Shown in pieces: positions 12,589-21,653 of a stretch of DNA of 36,924 bases. Each line of letters begins with the position of its first letter. Positions within the stretch are counted from its first letter, which is position 1. The notes under the pieces are model-generated. The model worked only from the letters and a program-made list of their open reading frames with translations, ran no database searches and was not told where the DNA came from. The stretch is from a virus. The stretch covers positions 1-36,924 of IMG/VR virus record IMGVR_UViG_3300030508_000011; one strand, 5' to 3'. The translations under genes and the position numbers were made by a program.

Positions 12589-12885
12589 GTGATTCTCGAT
12601 GCCAAGAAACTCTCTGCTTCTATTCGAATGAAGAAAAAGAAGATGCAGGAAGCTGATCCAGAGTTGGTCGATACCGATGCGCTCGTCGATTTTAATCCTA
12701 ATGACCATATGCAAATGGATATGGAAGCCCGCATGGAGAACGCACTTGATTCTCCTCATCGTATTAATGCTGAAGACACTGCAGACGCGGAGTCAGAGCA
12801 CGACGCCGAGACAATGGGCGAAACAACAGATGAGATGAAGCGCATGAGTCGTCTTAAGCGCATGCTCGACGCAATGGATCTGTAA
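12589..12885 (+). CDS. Pre-portal hypothetical protein
   Basis: GTG at 12589 has GGAGG 7 bases upstream. The 98-aa protein begins MILDAKKLSASIRMKKKKMQ and then becomes very acidic and Met-rich (NPNDHMQMDMEARMENAL, DETMGETTDEMKRMSRLKRM in part). I have seen the N-terminal pattern in genes just before the portal of other podoviruses. The function is not known; a small head-associated or assembly protein is possible. The stop overlaps the next ATG. Confidence 0.7.
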   Translation: MILDAKKLSASIRMKKKKMQEADPELVDTDALVDFNPNDHMQMDMEARMENALDSPHRINAEDTADAESEHDAETMGETTDEMKRMSRLKRMLDAMDL

Positions 12886-13151
12886 TGAATCCGAAGGATG
12901 TTGTTGAACTCATTGCTGCTCTTCGCGAGCAGGGAGTTACACATTTTAAGCATGGTGATTTGGAACTTACACTAGGTCCAGCACCTAGACCACAAGGGCC
13001 TAAGCTTGTTCCATCGACTCTTGAGAAGCCACCGATTGATTCAGACAAAGAGATTCCTGGTGTCGTTCATGAAATGCGGACTGTCTTTGCGATGAAAGAC
13101 GAAGATCTCGTAGAGAGATTGTTCCCAATTCCTAAAGAGGATGAGGCTTAA
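12885..13151 (+). CDS. Hypothetical protein before the portal gene
   Basis: The 88-aa protein begins MNPKDVVELIAALREQGVTH, with FKHGDLELTLGPAPRP forming a probable small alpha/beta unit and a Pro-rich linker. The end (FAMKDEDLVERLFPIPKEDE) is acidic. It overlaps the preceding stop (TAATG), and its last codons carry the GAGG site used by the portal gene. No family is recognised. Confidence 0.65.
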   Translation: MNPKDVVELIAALREQGVTHFKHGDLELTLGPAPRPQGPKLVPSTLEKPPIDSDKEIPGVVHEMRTVFAMKDEDLVERLFPIPKEDEA

Positions 13152-13153
13152 CT

Positions 13154-15142
13154 TTGGCTTATAGCAAAGAAGATATTGAAATGACCATGCGGCCTACTGA
13201 AAAGGTCGTGGAGGCATATACCAAGAAGAAGTTGCCTGAAACGTCTTACACTTGGTGGAATGCTCAAACTGAGAAAGATCTTCTCCAGCAAGTTCTTTCT
13301 ACATGTGAATTCTTAAAGCGAACAAACGCAGTTCGTATTCGCCAAGCATCGATCTACACGCGCCTTGATTGCGGCAAGCCTCTTTATAACTTCATGTCGT
13401 CTAATGCGACTCTCGATTCATCCAATCAAATGCCTATCGGTCGCCCAACGGCCAACATTGTTCATGCGAACTGTGAAACTTTTGTATCTCTAATCACTCA
13501 GAACAAACCAAAGCCTACCTTCCTCACTGACAACGGTGATTACAAACAACGCATCCTTGCTAAAGAGGCTAACGCCTTCATTCAAGGGGAGATTTTCAGA
13601 ACTAAAGCATATGAAAAAGCCGCCATCATGGTTAAAGATGGAACGGTTATCGGTGACGGGTTCTTAAAGATATGCCCTCGCCATGACAAAGTTCATATTG
13701 AACGAACTCTTGCGACAGAGCTTCTAGTCGATTTCCTAGATGGGTATTACGGATTCAATCGTCAGCTAATGCAGCTTAAGATGATGCCTAGGTCTGTGGC
13801 ATTCGAAGAATTCCCAAAGAATCAAGATGCTGTCGCCAATGCTCAGTCTGGATCTGTAGATAGTACGCCAAAGAGTACAGAAACTATCTCCGATAACATC
13901 ATCACTTGTGAAGCATGGCATTTGCCGTCTGCTCCAGATGCTAAAGACGGGCGTCACGTCATTGTATGTGATGATGGAGTGCTTCTTGATGAGCCTTGGA
14001 CTAGAGCAAAGTTCCCATTCGTTAAATGGGGCTACAATCCGAACATGGTAACGACCTGGTCTCAAGGTCTAGCTGAGATCTTGATGCCGATTCAGATGGA
14101 GATCTATCGTTCTTTGATCGTTGCATCTCAAAGCTTAGAGCTCATGGCTGTGCCTCGCATCTATATCGATGAGATGGCTGAGATCATGGAAACGTCGTTC
14201 AATAACCGCATTGGTACGATCATTAAAGGTCGTGGACCTACGCCTCCGCAGATCCTTAACTGGCAAGCCAACACTCCTGAGTTCTATGAATGGATTCAAT
14301 GGCTGATTAAGCTTGGCGCGGATATGTCGGGCGTTGCAGAAATGGCTTCACAAGCCAAGAAGAGTCCAGGTCTCAATAGCGGAGAGGCGATTCGTGAGGC
14401 TAATGATTTACAGTCTGCAAGGTTTGCTACACAGGAGCAGCGTTATCAGGATGTCTTCACTGAGATTGGTTATCACATTGTTGATACGGCTTCTGATATT
14501 GTTGAAAAAACAGGCAAGTATACGACAGTCTACCCGTCTAAAGACGGGACGAGAGAAGTAGACTTTAAGCAGATCAAGAAACTTAAAAATACTTACATTA
14601 TACAATGCTACGAAGAGTCTGCTCTGTCTAAAGATCCAGCAGATCGACAACAGCAGCTGTCTGAAAAACTAGCAGCTGGAGAGATTTCACTTCTCGAATT
14701 CAGACGCTTATCTAACTTCCCAGACCTCGAACAATCGGACCGTTTAGCTCTAGCTTTAGAGGAACGCATCTTCTATTGCTTGGATGATATTATTGAGAAT
14801 GGCGACAAGAATTGGGAAAAGATAGTTCCTGACAGATTCATGCTGGATCCAACCGACATGATGACTACTTATTGCACAAACTATATCAATCTCTATGCCC
14901 CGACGAACCTTGAGCCAGAGAAAATGCAGCTCTTAAGAGACTGGATTGTTCAAGTACAGAACATCAAAGATCAAGTGCAGCAAGAAGCACAAGATCAACA
15001 GATGCAAATGCAGGCAGCCGCTCAGGCCGCACAACAACCGCAGGGTCAACCCGCACAAGCCCAACAATCTCCTCAAAGCGCTGGTCTCCAGGTTGTTCCG
15101 CCAAATCCATCATTAGCACCGACATCACAAGTACAAGTTTAA
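13154..15142 (+). CDS. Portal protein (podovirus type)
   Basis: The 662-aa protein starts at TTG 13154, with GAGG 7 bases upstream. The size, the place between terminase and scaffold, and segments such as LFNFMSS-type loops (GKPLYNFMSSNATLDSSNQM), CEAWHLPS, PFVKWGYNPN and AEMASQAKKSPGLNSGEAIR fit the P22/T7-like portal class. Twelve copies form the ring through which DNA is pumped and ejected, and the ring carries the tail. Residues about 600-662 are a Gln/Ala/Pro tail of low complexity, a common feature for the barrel end. Confidence 0.85.
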   Translation: MAYSKEDIEMTMRPTEKVVEAYTKKKLPETSYTWWNAQTEKDLLQQVLSTCEFLKRTNAVRIRQASIYTRLDCGKPLYNFMSSNATLDSSNQMPIGRPTANIVHANCETFVSLITQNKPKPTFLTDNGDYKQRILAKEANAFIQGEIFRTKAYEKAAIMVKDGTVIGDGFLKICPRHDKVHIERTLATELLVDFLDGYYGFNRQLMQLKMMPRSVAFEEFPKNQDAVANAQSGSVDSTPKSTETISDNIITCEAWHLPSAPDAKDGRHVIVCDDGVLLDEPWTRAKFPFVKWGYNPNMVTTWSQGLAEILMPIQMEIYRSLIVASQSLELMAVPRIYIDEMAEIMETSFNNRIGTIIKGRGPTPPQILNWQANTPEFYEWIQWLIKLGADMSGVAEMASQAKKSPGLNSGEAIREANDLQSARFATQEQRYQDVFTEIGYHIVDTASDIVEKTGKYTTVYPSKDGTREVDFKQIKKLKNTYIIQCYEESALSKDPADRQQQLSEKLAAGEISLLEFRRLSNFPDLEQSDRLALALEERIFYCLDDIIENGDKNWEKIVPDRFMLDPTDMMTTYCTNYINLYAPTNLEPEKMQLLRDWIVQVQNIKDQVQQEAQDQQMQMQAAAQAAQQPQGQPAQAQQSPQSAGLQVVPPNPSLAPTSQVQV

Positions 15143-15161
15143 TCATAACAAGGAGTTACAT

Positions 15162-16112
15162 ATGGCTTATGAATTAGCCACGCTTGCAGAACCTAATGCT
15201 CAACCATCGAATCTATCACCCGGCATTAACCGAGAAGAGATGCAGTTAAATTCATTCTCTTCGGCAGACACTAGACTCGCTAATGCTATTGCTAAACTTC
15301 AGGGCAAACCCGTTCAAGAACTGCCAAAAAATAACGCTACAAACATTAATGAAGTGGTTACGGACGAACCTGTAACAAGCGGCGCATCGCTACCATTATC
15401 ACCGCAGCTTGCAGCTCTTGCTCGTAAAGAACAAAAGCTAAGGCAAGACCAAAAGGCTCTGAAAGCTAGTGAATTAGCTATCGCAAAAGAGCGCCAAGAG
15501 TATGCCGAATTAAAGGCACTCAAGGAGAAAATCGCGGCCGGGGATTATTCCGAAGCTGAGAAGCTGATCGATTACGAGAAGTTTACTCAAGCGAAACTCG
15601 GAAGAGACCCGAAAACAGAGGAACTGGATAAAGTTCGATCAGAGATTGCAGAACTAAAAGCCGCTCAACACAAGGATGTAGAAGATCGGTTTAAGTCAGC
15701 AGTCCAGCAGCGGCGCACAGCGGTCATGGATTTAATTGCTAAGGACGACACGTTCAAAGCAATCAAAACCAAGAAAGCCGAAGAGGCAGTTGTTCAACTT
15801 ATTCTCGATACTTGGGAAGAAGAAGAGATCGAGCTTTCTCCAGAGGCAGCAGCCAAGGCTGTGGAAGATGAACTCAAGGCACGCGCAAAGGAATGGGCGT
15901 CTTTGATTCAAGAAGAAGTGAAACAGGACCCAGTCGTTGAGAAGAAGGAACTTCCTCCTCTCAAACCTGGAATGAAGACGTTGACTAATAACATGGCTTC
16001 GACGGGCGAGATTAAACGCCCTCTTAAGCCGCTTCATACGATGACCGACACCGAGCGATACGCTGAGGCCCGTCGTCGTTATGAAGAAAAACTATCACAA
16101 GGAATGAGATAA
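15162..16112 (+). CDS. Capsid scaffold-like protein
   Basis: The protein is 316 aa with AGGAG 6 bases before the ATG. It is strongly helical and charged, with a long coiled coil from about residue 85 to 185 (LARKEQKLRQDQKALKAS; TEELDKVRSEIAELKAAQ) and a basic C-terminal end (TERYAEARRRYEEKL), as in scaffold proteins that bind the capsid shell through a C-terminal basic helix. It lies directly between portal and major capsid genes, the standard place. It should guide procapsid assembly and then leave. Confidence 0.8.
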   Translation: MAYELATLAEPNAQPSNLSPGINREEMQLNSFSSADTRLANAIAKLQGKPVQELPKNNATNINEVVTDEPVTSGASLPLSPQLAALARKEQKLRQDQKALKASELAIAKERQEYAELKALKEKIAAGDYSEAEKLIDYEKFTQAKLGRDPKTEELDKVRSEIAELKAAQHKDVEDRFKSAVQQRRTAVMDLIAKDDTFKAIKTKKAEEAVVQLILDTWEEEEIELSPEAAAKAVEDELKARAKEWASLIQEEVKQDPVVEKKELPPLKPGMKTLTNNMASTGEIKRPLKPLHTMTDTERYAEARRRYEEKLSQGMR

Positions 16113-16115
16113 AAT

Positions 16116-17453
16116 ATGTCAGTACCAGCAGCCAGTCAGTTTTCAAGTACACAAACAAACTTCGGTACGCTGAAGGAATTGTATTCAGACGATGCGTGGG
16201 TCATGAAAACCCTGATTCTGAATAATAACCCCGCACTTGCCATTATTGAGAAGGACGAGACTCCACTCGGTATCGGCGGTAAATACTTTACTGTACCTGT
16301 TCTCGCAGCAGGTGGTGGCGGTCGTTCTGCCAATTTCGGATTGGCACAAACGTCGCAATCGGCTCCGCTTACTCCTGAATTCCAAGTTACTAAGGTCAAC
16401 AACTACTCGCTCTTCACTATCACTGGTGAATTCTTGCGCGCATCTGCTGAGTCTATTGGCGCGTTCATGCCCGGTATGGATACCAACGTTAAAGCTGCAT
16501 TTGCAGTACTTGGTAACGATTTGGCACATGATCTTTTCGGCGATGGATCGGGAACTCGTGGTACTTATGGATTGGGAGCTGGCGCTATTAATGCCGGTGT
16601 GATCACGCTTGATAACGCTGGTACTGCAATGTTCTTCCAGCCTGGAATGATCTTAGCTTCGTGGTCTGTGAGTGGTTTGACGCCAACGCAATCAACTGCA
16701 GCTGCTCTTGGTTATGTAATCGCTGTTGATACAGGTGCAGGTACGGTTACTGTTTCTGCTACTGCAGGTGGAGCGGCTGGAACTCCGACTAACTGGTCTA
16801 CTTCGTTCCCATATCTCGGTGTATACGGTGATACGAACTTCATTTCGAATGGTTTGTCATCGGCAAATATGCTCAAGATGGCAGGCTTCGGCGCATGGAT
16901 TCCGCAAACAGCTCCGGGCGGATCGGATAGCTTCTTTAATGTGAATCGTTCGGTTCTCCCCTCGACTCTTGCTGGATACCGCTTCGTAGGTTCGGGCGAA
17001 TCGATTCAAGATGCATTGATCGACTCGGTTAACCAATTGAATGCGCAAGCAACTCCTGCTGGTACGCCGGATTTCATCTTCATGAATCCGACATCTTATC
17101 AGTCGCTCGTGAAACAGCTGACTTCGCAAGGTGTGTATCAAATGGTTAAGGCTAAGATTAACGAGGAAGTCTCGATTAGCTTTAAGTCGCTTGTTCTCCC
17201 AACTGGTACTGGCGAGATCAACATCATTCAGGATCGTAACTGCCCGCCGCAGACTGCGTTCATCATCACAAGCAAAACGTGGAAACTTCGTTCGCTTGGT
17301 AAGTTGACTCAGTTCCTGACATGGCCGGGAGCTTATGACCAAATCGGTATTCCAGTACCGGGTCAAGATGCTGTGCAATGTCAGTTGGTTTCGTACAACA
17401 ACCTGACTTGTAACGCGCCGGCAGCCAATGCGATTGTATCGCTTCCCCAGTAA
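16116..17453 (+). CDS. Major capsid protein (HK97 fold)
   Basis: The 445-aa protein follows the scaffold gene by 3 bp and is followed by a strong terminator, as is usual for the most abundant virion protein. FTVPVLAAGGGGRSANFGLAQ (in part) followed by NNYSLFTITGEFLRAS is typical of the E-loop and long-helix region of HK97-type capsid proteins. DFIFMNPTSYQSLVKQL and a final WKLRSLGKLTQFL stretch fit the P and A domains. A Gly/Thr-rich insert at about 180-235 (GAGTVTVSATAGGAAG) looks like a small beta domain that may decorate the surface. Confidence 0.88.
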   Translation: MSVPAASQFSSTQTNFGTLKELYSDDAWVMKTLILNNNPALAIIEKDETPLGIGGKYFTVPVLAAGGGGRSANFGLAQTSQSAPLTPEFQVTKVNNYSLFTITGEFLRASAESIGAFMPGMDTNVKAAFAVLGNDLAHDLFGDGSGTRGTYGLGAGAINAGVITLDNAGTAMFFQPGMILASWSVSGLTPTQSTAAALGYVIAVDTGAGTVTVSATAGGAAGTPTNWSTSFPYLGVYGDTNFISNGLSSANMLKMAGFGAWIPQTAPGGSDSFFNVNRSVLPSTLAGYRFVGSGESIQDALIDSVNQLNAQATPAGTPDFIFMNPTSYQSLVKQLTSQGVYQMVKAKINEEVSISFKSLVLPTGTGEINIIQDRNCPPQTAFIITSKTWKLRSLGKLTQFLTWPGAYDQIGIPVPGQDAVQCQLVSYNNLTCNAPAANAIVSLPQ

Positions 17454-17463
17454 TAAAATCTAA

Positions 17464-17492
17464 GGCTCGGGCTTAAAACGCCCGGGCTTTTT
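17464..17492 (+). terminator. Rho-independent terminator after the capsid gene
   Basis: The stem GCTCGGGC (17465-17472) pairs with GCCCGGGC (17480-17487) around a 7-base loop and is followed by five T. It is the clearest terminator in the window. It should separate the head genes from the tail genes, so tail genes need read-through or their own promoter. Confidence 0.9.
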
Positions 17493-17510
17493 AACGTTTA
17501 AAACATATAT

Positions 17511-17548
17511 GAGGACCCATCCTCGTCTGACCAGACTAGAAGCGCTTC
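17511..17548 (+). other. Structured leader between capsid terminator and next gene
   Basis: Three short dyads follow one another: GAGGA-CCCA-TCCTC (17511-17524), GTCTG-AC-CAGAC (17525-17536) and the palindrome GAAGCGCTTC (17539-17548). GAAGCGC occurs again at 17569-17575. This is dense for a 96-bp spacer and suggests an RNA leader, a processing site or a protein-binding site before the tail genes. I see no convincing promoter here. Confidence 0.45.
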
Positions 17549-17588
17549 ACAATCTGGCAGCATAACTTGAAGCGCATTAAGGGTTCTC

Positions 17589-18902
17589 ATGGCTAATCGT
17601 CTTGGTAATAACGGCGGTCGTTTCTACGACTTTAACGTCCAACCTGTTCTCATCGATTGCAATTTCACTGTTGATGCTACAAATGGGAACGGTCTTGGCA
17701 TTCGGAGTCTAAAGGGCTCTGGAGTTAAGAACGTATTCATGAATACATCTGCAGCATTCACTGCAACATATAATAACAGCGTGAACCTGACGGGTATCGC
17801 CTCTGGAACTGCAACTCTCGTTGTTGGAATGCCGGTTCAAGGATCTGGAATTCCTGTTGGTGCAAAGATTGCGTCAATCGTAAGCTCAAGTGCAATTACA
17901 ATCTCAGCTGCCACAACTGGTGGAGCAACAACTGGGTCAGTTACTTATCAAGGATTAGGAGCGGGCGGATATCCGAACCCAAATCCTGCTGCTGGTTATG
18001 CTCTTATTCAGCTTAAAGAAGGGTATGTTAAATATACTGGTGGATTCTCTGGCTTTGCATCTCCTGTAACAGGATCAAACGTTGCAATCAATGGTACAGC
18101 TCTTACCGTAGGTCAGCCATACGTTATTGTTTCTACAGGTGTAGGATCAAATGGAACAGTGACGATTGCTCCAGTAGCCGATGTGTCTGGTTCTTTGGCT
18201 AGCACATGGTTTAGAATGTATGACGCTTATGGGAACACATATATTATTTGGTTCTCTGTTTCTGGCGTAGGTGCAGCTCCTGTTGGAGTTTCTGGGACAC
18301 TTGTTCAACAATCAATTTCAACAAACGCTTCTGCTGCAACAATCGGCGCAGCGCTCGTTGTAACTCTCGGCGCTTTGCTTGCTGCACAGCCAGGAAATGC
18401 TTCTGCTCCTGCAGGAGTAAACAGCTATACAGCAACTGGTACTACAACTGTAACGGTAGTCAGCACTGCGGCTGCACCATTACCTGGTGGACCTGCTGAT
18501 GGAACAATTGCAACTGGATTTACTTTTGCAGTTACGAAAGACCAAACAAACTCACAGAACTGGTTATCTGTTGGATTGCAACCTGGTGTTGTTCCTAACG
18601 TAGGGGCGGCATTTGTTGCAACTACGACTGGATATAGCTCTCGTGGTGGGTCAACTGGTTTGGTGAAAGTTCCTTCTGTATCAGGAATACTTTCATGCGA
18701 AGTTGTTGGTGATCCTAACCAAACACTTAGCCCTATTCCGGTGGGTGGATCGCCTAATGTTGGTGGATGGATTTTGGTCCAGTTCATCAGCGCAACATCT
18801 TCTAGTGTAACAACTCCGATTGCTACAGCTCCTGCTCAAAATGCGGTGGCCGGTATGTCGTTCAAAGTTGAATCTAAGAATGTAATTATCGCAGGAGAGT
18901 AA
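17589..18902 (+). CDS. Virion structural protein with Ig-like beta repeats
   Basis: The 437-aa protein is rich in Gly, Ala, Thr, Ser and Val with very few charged residues, as in phage surface and decoration proteins. AAGGG lies 6 bases before the ATG. Residues 68-118 (GMPVQGSGIPVGAKIASIVS, then SSAITISAAT) match a small beta motif that also occurs in the tail protein encoded at 21653. The gene directly follows the capsid terminator. A head decoration, head fibre or neck protein is likely; the exact role is not evident. Confidence 0.7.
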   Translation: MANRLGNNGGRFYDFNVQPVLIDCNFTVDATNGNGLGIRSLKGSGVKNVFMNTSAAFTATYNNSVNLTGIASGTATLVVGMPVQGSGIPVGAKIASIVSSSAITISAATTGGATTGSVTYQGLGAGGYPNPNPAAGYALIQLKEGYVKYTGGFSGFASPVTGSNVAINGTALTVGQPYVIVSTGVGSNGTVTIAPVADVSGSLASTWFRMYDAYGNTYIIWFSVSGVGAAPVGVSGTLVQQSISTNASAATIGAALVVTLGALLAAQPGNASAPAGVNSYTATGTTTVTVVSTAAAPLPGGPADGTIATGFTFAVTKDQTNSQNWLSVGLQPGVVPNVGAAFVATTTGYSSRGGSTGLVKVPSVSGILSCEVVGDPNQTLSPIPVGGSPNVGGWILVQFISATSSSVTTPIATAPAQNAVAGMSFKVESKNVIIAGE

Positions 18903-18908
18903 AATATA

Positions 18909-20246
18909 ATGTCCATTCCTAGTGTCCCGTTAAATGCGGTGATCAATACAGGTAATGGGCAAATTGCACTTACCTGGCAACAAGTTGTTGGGGCAACGTC
19001 ATATAACGTCCAGAGATCAACAACAGGAATTGTGGGGAGTTTCGCAACAGTCGGAACTCCTTCTGTTAACAATTTTCTTGATACGACCGCTCTTCAGGGA
19101 ATTCAATATTGGTATCAGGTTGCATCTGTAAATTCCGGTACAACTGGAGGATTCTTATTCACAGTTTCTTCAGCTAATGCTAGCGGGTCTGCGCAATACA
19201 CAAACAACGGCCAAACATTTCAAGTAAACGCGACTATTTCAACCGGTACATCTTTATCTACAACATCGACCGGTGCCCCTACGGCGTCTGGTACATTAAC
19301 GAGAATCTCTGGATCAGGTGATTTCACTATTTCGTTCTCCGCTGCCGTATCGACAGGTGGACAATCTTCATTTCAAACAATGGGGACCAATGGCCAGCTG
19401 CTAACCGCTGTTCCATGTTTGCCAGGGCAGATCAATCTTGGTTATTTACGATATATGGTTCGCGTTCGCACTGAGAAATTGCTTTCTCAGTTCGTAACCG
19501 ATGATCAATTGAATTTCTATATCAACCAATCAGCATTCAGACTTTATGACATGCTTGTTGGAAAGTATGGAGATGATTATTTTCTATCTCCTGGTCTCGT
19601 AATTCCGATGACAGGATTGACATCTTATCCACTCCCGAATGGATCAAACTATCTTGGATCATTGAATGCCGATGGACAGTTCTATGTTGGACAGGGATCA
19701 ACACCGGCACCAGCTTGCTATAAGCTGAATGGTATTGATTTGAATGTTGGTGGGACTTTGGTTGGTCCTGCGGCTGGATGGATACCCTGTGCGAGACAGA
19801 ACTGGTCTGATCGTGACAAATATACTTACGTCGGTCAGCAAGCAACTCTTTATAACGTATTTCAAATGTCATATCGTGAAATGGGAAATCAGGTTTATGT
19901 TTTCCCTGTGAATTCCAATACGACCATGCGCTGGTATTACGTTCCGATCATGACTCAGCTTCTACAAGACACAGACATGATGCCATTCTCTATTTCTGGT
20001 TGGTCTGAGCTTGTAATTGTCGATGTCTGTGTGAAAGTCTTGATTCAAGAAGAATCATTTGATGAAGCGGCTGCATTCGCGAACGAACGCCAGGCCTTAA
20101 TTGATAGGATTAATGCTATTGCTCCGAATCGCGATGTTTCCTCTCCGAATACTGTCAGTAACACTAGACAGACTCAAGGAGACCCCAGCTTCAATGGCTG
20201 TGGTGGAAGCGGCAGCGGCTCGGGATTTAGTGGCGGATGGGGTTAA
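18909..20246 (+). CDS. Head-tail adaptor fused to an N-terminal FN3 domain
   Basis: The protein has 445 aa. Residues about 5-88 are a fibronectin type III domain (ALTWQQVVGATSYNVQRSTT, then FLDTTALQGIQYWYQVASVN). Residues 94-150 form a second Ig-like unit (AQYTNNGQTFQVNATISTGT, GAPTASGTLT) of a kind common in phage virion proteins. From about 172 on, LRYMVRVRTEKLLSQFVTDD, QLNFYINQSAFRLYDMLVGK and VYVFPVNSNTTMRWYYVPIM fit the helical adaptor proteins that sit under the podovirus portal. The C-terminus is a Gly/Ser tail. Domain fusion to the adaptor would project Ig-like domains from the neck. Confidence 0.75.
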   Translation: MSIPSVPLNAVINTGNGQIALTWQQVVGATSYNVQRSTTGIVGSFATVGTPSVNNFLDTTALQGIQYWYQVASVNSGTTGGFLFTVSSANASGSAQYTNNGQTFQVNATISTGTSLSTTSTGAPTASGTLTRISGSGDFTISFSAAVSTGGQSSFQTMGTNGQLLTAVPCLPGQINLGYLRYMVRVRTEKLLSQFVTDDQLNFYINQSAFRLYDMLVGKYGDDYFLSPGLVIPMTGLTSYPLPNGSNYLGSLNADGQFYVGQGSTPAPACYKLNGIDLNVGGTLVGPAAGWIPCARQNWSDRDKYTYVGQQATLYNVFQMSYREMGNQVYVFPVNSNTTMRWYYVPIMTQLLQDTDMMPFSISGWSELVIVDVCVKVLIQEESFDEAAAFANERQALIDRINAIAPNRDVSSPNTVSNTRQTQGDPSFNGCGGSGSGSGFSGGWG

Positions 20247-20537
20247 ATGTCAGCACCACTATCTCCAAAGCTAGATTGGGCACTTGCGAACGCTTTATGG
20301 GCGGCTACGCTTAATCCAATCATTGCATCGCCACAATCTAGTTCTCAGATTCTCAAAAACATATCTCTCGTTGCTGGAACAAATATCATTCAGCATAAGC
20401 TAGGCAGACAAATGCAGGGCTGGTATTTCACGGATATCAATGCAGCGATTACTTATTACAGATCTGCTCCTATGAATTCCACAACACTTACTCTCACATG
20501 CAGCGGTCCAGCTGTTGTTAATATAGGGGTATTTTGA
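20247..20537 (+). CDS. Small virion-associated protein
   Basis: The 96-aa protein begins MSAPLSPKLDWALANALWAA. It has a characteristic line LVAGTNIIQHKLGRQMQGWY that I recall from small proteins next to fibre genes in phages. The remainder is beta-rich (STTLTLTCSGPAVVNIGVF). It follows the adaptor stop directly (TAAATG) and abuts the fibre gene. It is likely a small fibre-associated or tail-surface protein; no biochemical role is known to me. Confidence 0.65.
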   Translation: MSAPLSPKLDWALANALWAATLNPIIASPQSSSQILKNISLVAGTNIIQHKLGRQMQGWYFTDINAAITYYRSAPMNSTTLTLTCSGPAVVNIGVF

Positions 20538-21653
20538 ATGAAGAAAATAACATGGTTTATTCTAGTAAATCTCATTGCAAGTATTGCTTGCGCTGCAGTC
20601 AATACTCCGAACATGAGTTTAGTTCAGCCAACAATCGGTGTTGATTCAGGATTATTCTGGGAGCAATCGACGAATAGTAACTCGACTATTATCGATGGGC
20701 ATAATCATACGCCTGGTTACGGTGTTCAGATTCCTCCAGCAGGATTAAATTTAAATTCAAACGTTACATTTCAGAATAATTCAGCAACGAATCTCAAGGC
20801 ATCGATATTCACTCCTCAGGCATCGTTTGCGACTCTGTATTCAATCTATACGATTGGAAATGATCTTTATTATAATGATGGCGCTGGGAATGTAATTCAG
20901 CTCACCTCTGGCGGCGTGGTTAATGCTACTGCGTCAGGTATTTCAGATGGCAGCGGGAATTCTGCGGCTTTTGTTGGTGGTGTATTAGTCGTTAAAAATA
21001 CATCTACGGCTCCAGACAATATCCAAGCTGCATCATTGTTGATGGGAAATGTCGGAACTGCATCGAGTAAATATCTGACATTGAATCCACCGGCAGCAAT
21101 GGGATCAAACATTGCCGAAACGCTCCCCACTATTCCAGGATCAACTCTTCCAATGACGATGGATTCATCCGGGAATATGGGTACGGCTCAAATTGTTGCC
21201 GGACAGATTACAAGCGGAACAATAACCACAACTCAAATAAACGGATCTGCTGGGATCACGACTGGACAGATTGCGGCGGTTGGACAGCAAGTAAGCTCAA
21301 GCTGCGGATCATATTTAACTACAAGCACATCATATGCAAATGTCACGAATCTAAGCGTAACGATAACTACAACCGGCAAGCCAGTTGAGCTATCATTAAT
21401 CCCAGATGGGACGAGCTCTGGATCAAGTCTTGGTTCAAACGTGACTATGACGCTTGAATTTTTCAATAGCACTTCGAGTGCGATTGTCGGCGTATATACA
21501 CTTCCTACAAACCAATCAATCATAGTCCCGCCTCCTCCGGTGAAAGACGTACCGGCGGCCGGGACATATACTTACGTCGTTAGGGTTATTTTGGGATCTT
21601 CGGGTGTTGGCGGCGTTACCAATCTTAAACTATTTGCCTATGAGATTAAATAG
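20538..21653 (+). CDS. Tail fibre-like protein with Sec-type signal peptide
   Basis: The 371-aa protein begins MKKITWFILVNLIASIACA, a standard signal peptide: two Lys, a hydrophobic core, and ACA before residue 20. The mature part starts with NTPNMSLVQPTIGVDSGLFW, then VTFQNNSATNLKASIF and NDLYYNDGAGN, patterns of trimeric tail fibre shafts. It ends in a beta-rich domain with VPPPPVKDVPAAGTYTYVVR. Signal peptides are not expected on virion proteins assembled in the cytoplasm. A second fibre gene (31425) has one too. A lipoprotein reading is less likely because the residue three before Cys18 is not Leu. Confidence 0.75.
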   Translation: MKKITWFILVNLIASIACAAVNTPNMSLVQPTIGVDSGLFWEQSTNSNSTIIDGHNHTPGYGVQIPPAGLNLNSNVTFQNNSATNLKASIFTPQASFATLYSIYTIGNDLYYNDGAGNVIQLTSGGVVNATASGISDGSGNSAAFVGGVLVVKNTSTAPDNIQAASLLMGNVGTASSKYLTLNPPAAMGSNIAETLPTIPGSTLPMTMDSSGNMGTAQIVAGQITSGTITTTQINGSAGITTGQIAAVGQQVSSSCGSYLTTSTSYANVTNLSVTITTTGKPVELSLIPDGTSSGSSLGSNVTMTLEFFNSTSSAIVGVYTLPTNQSIIVPPPPVKDVPAAGTYTYVVRVILGSSGVGGVTNLKLFAYEIK

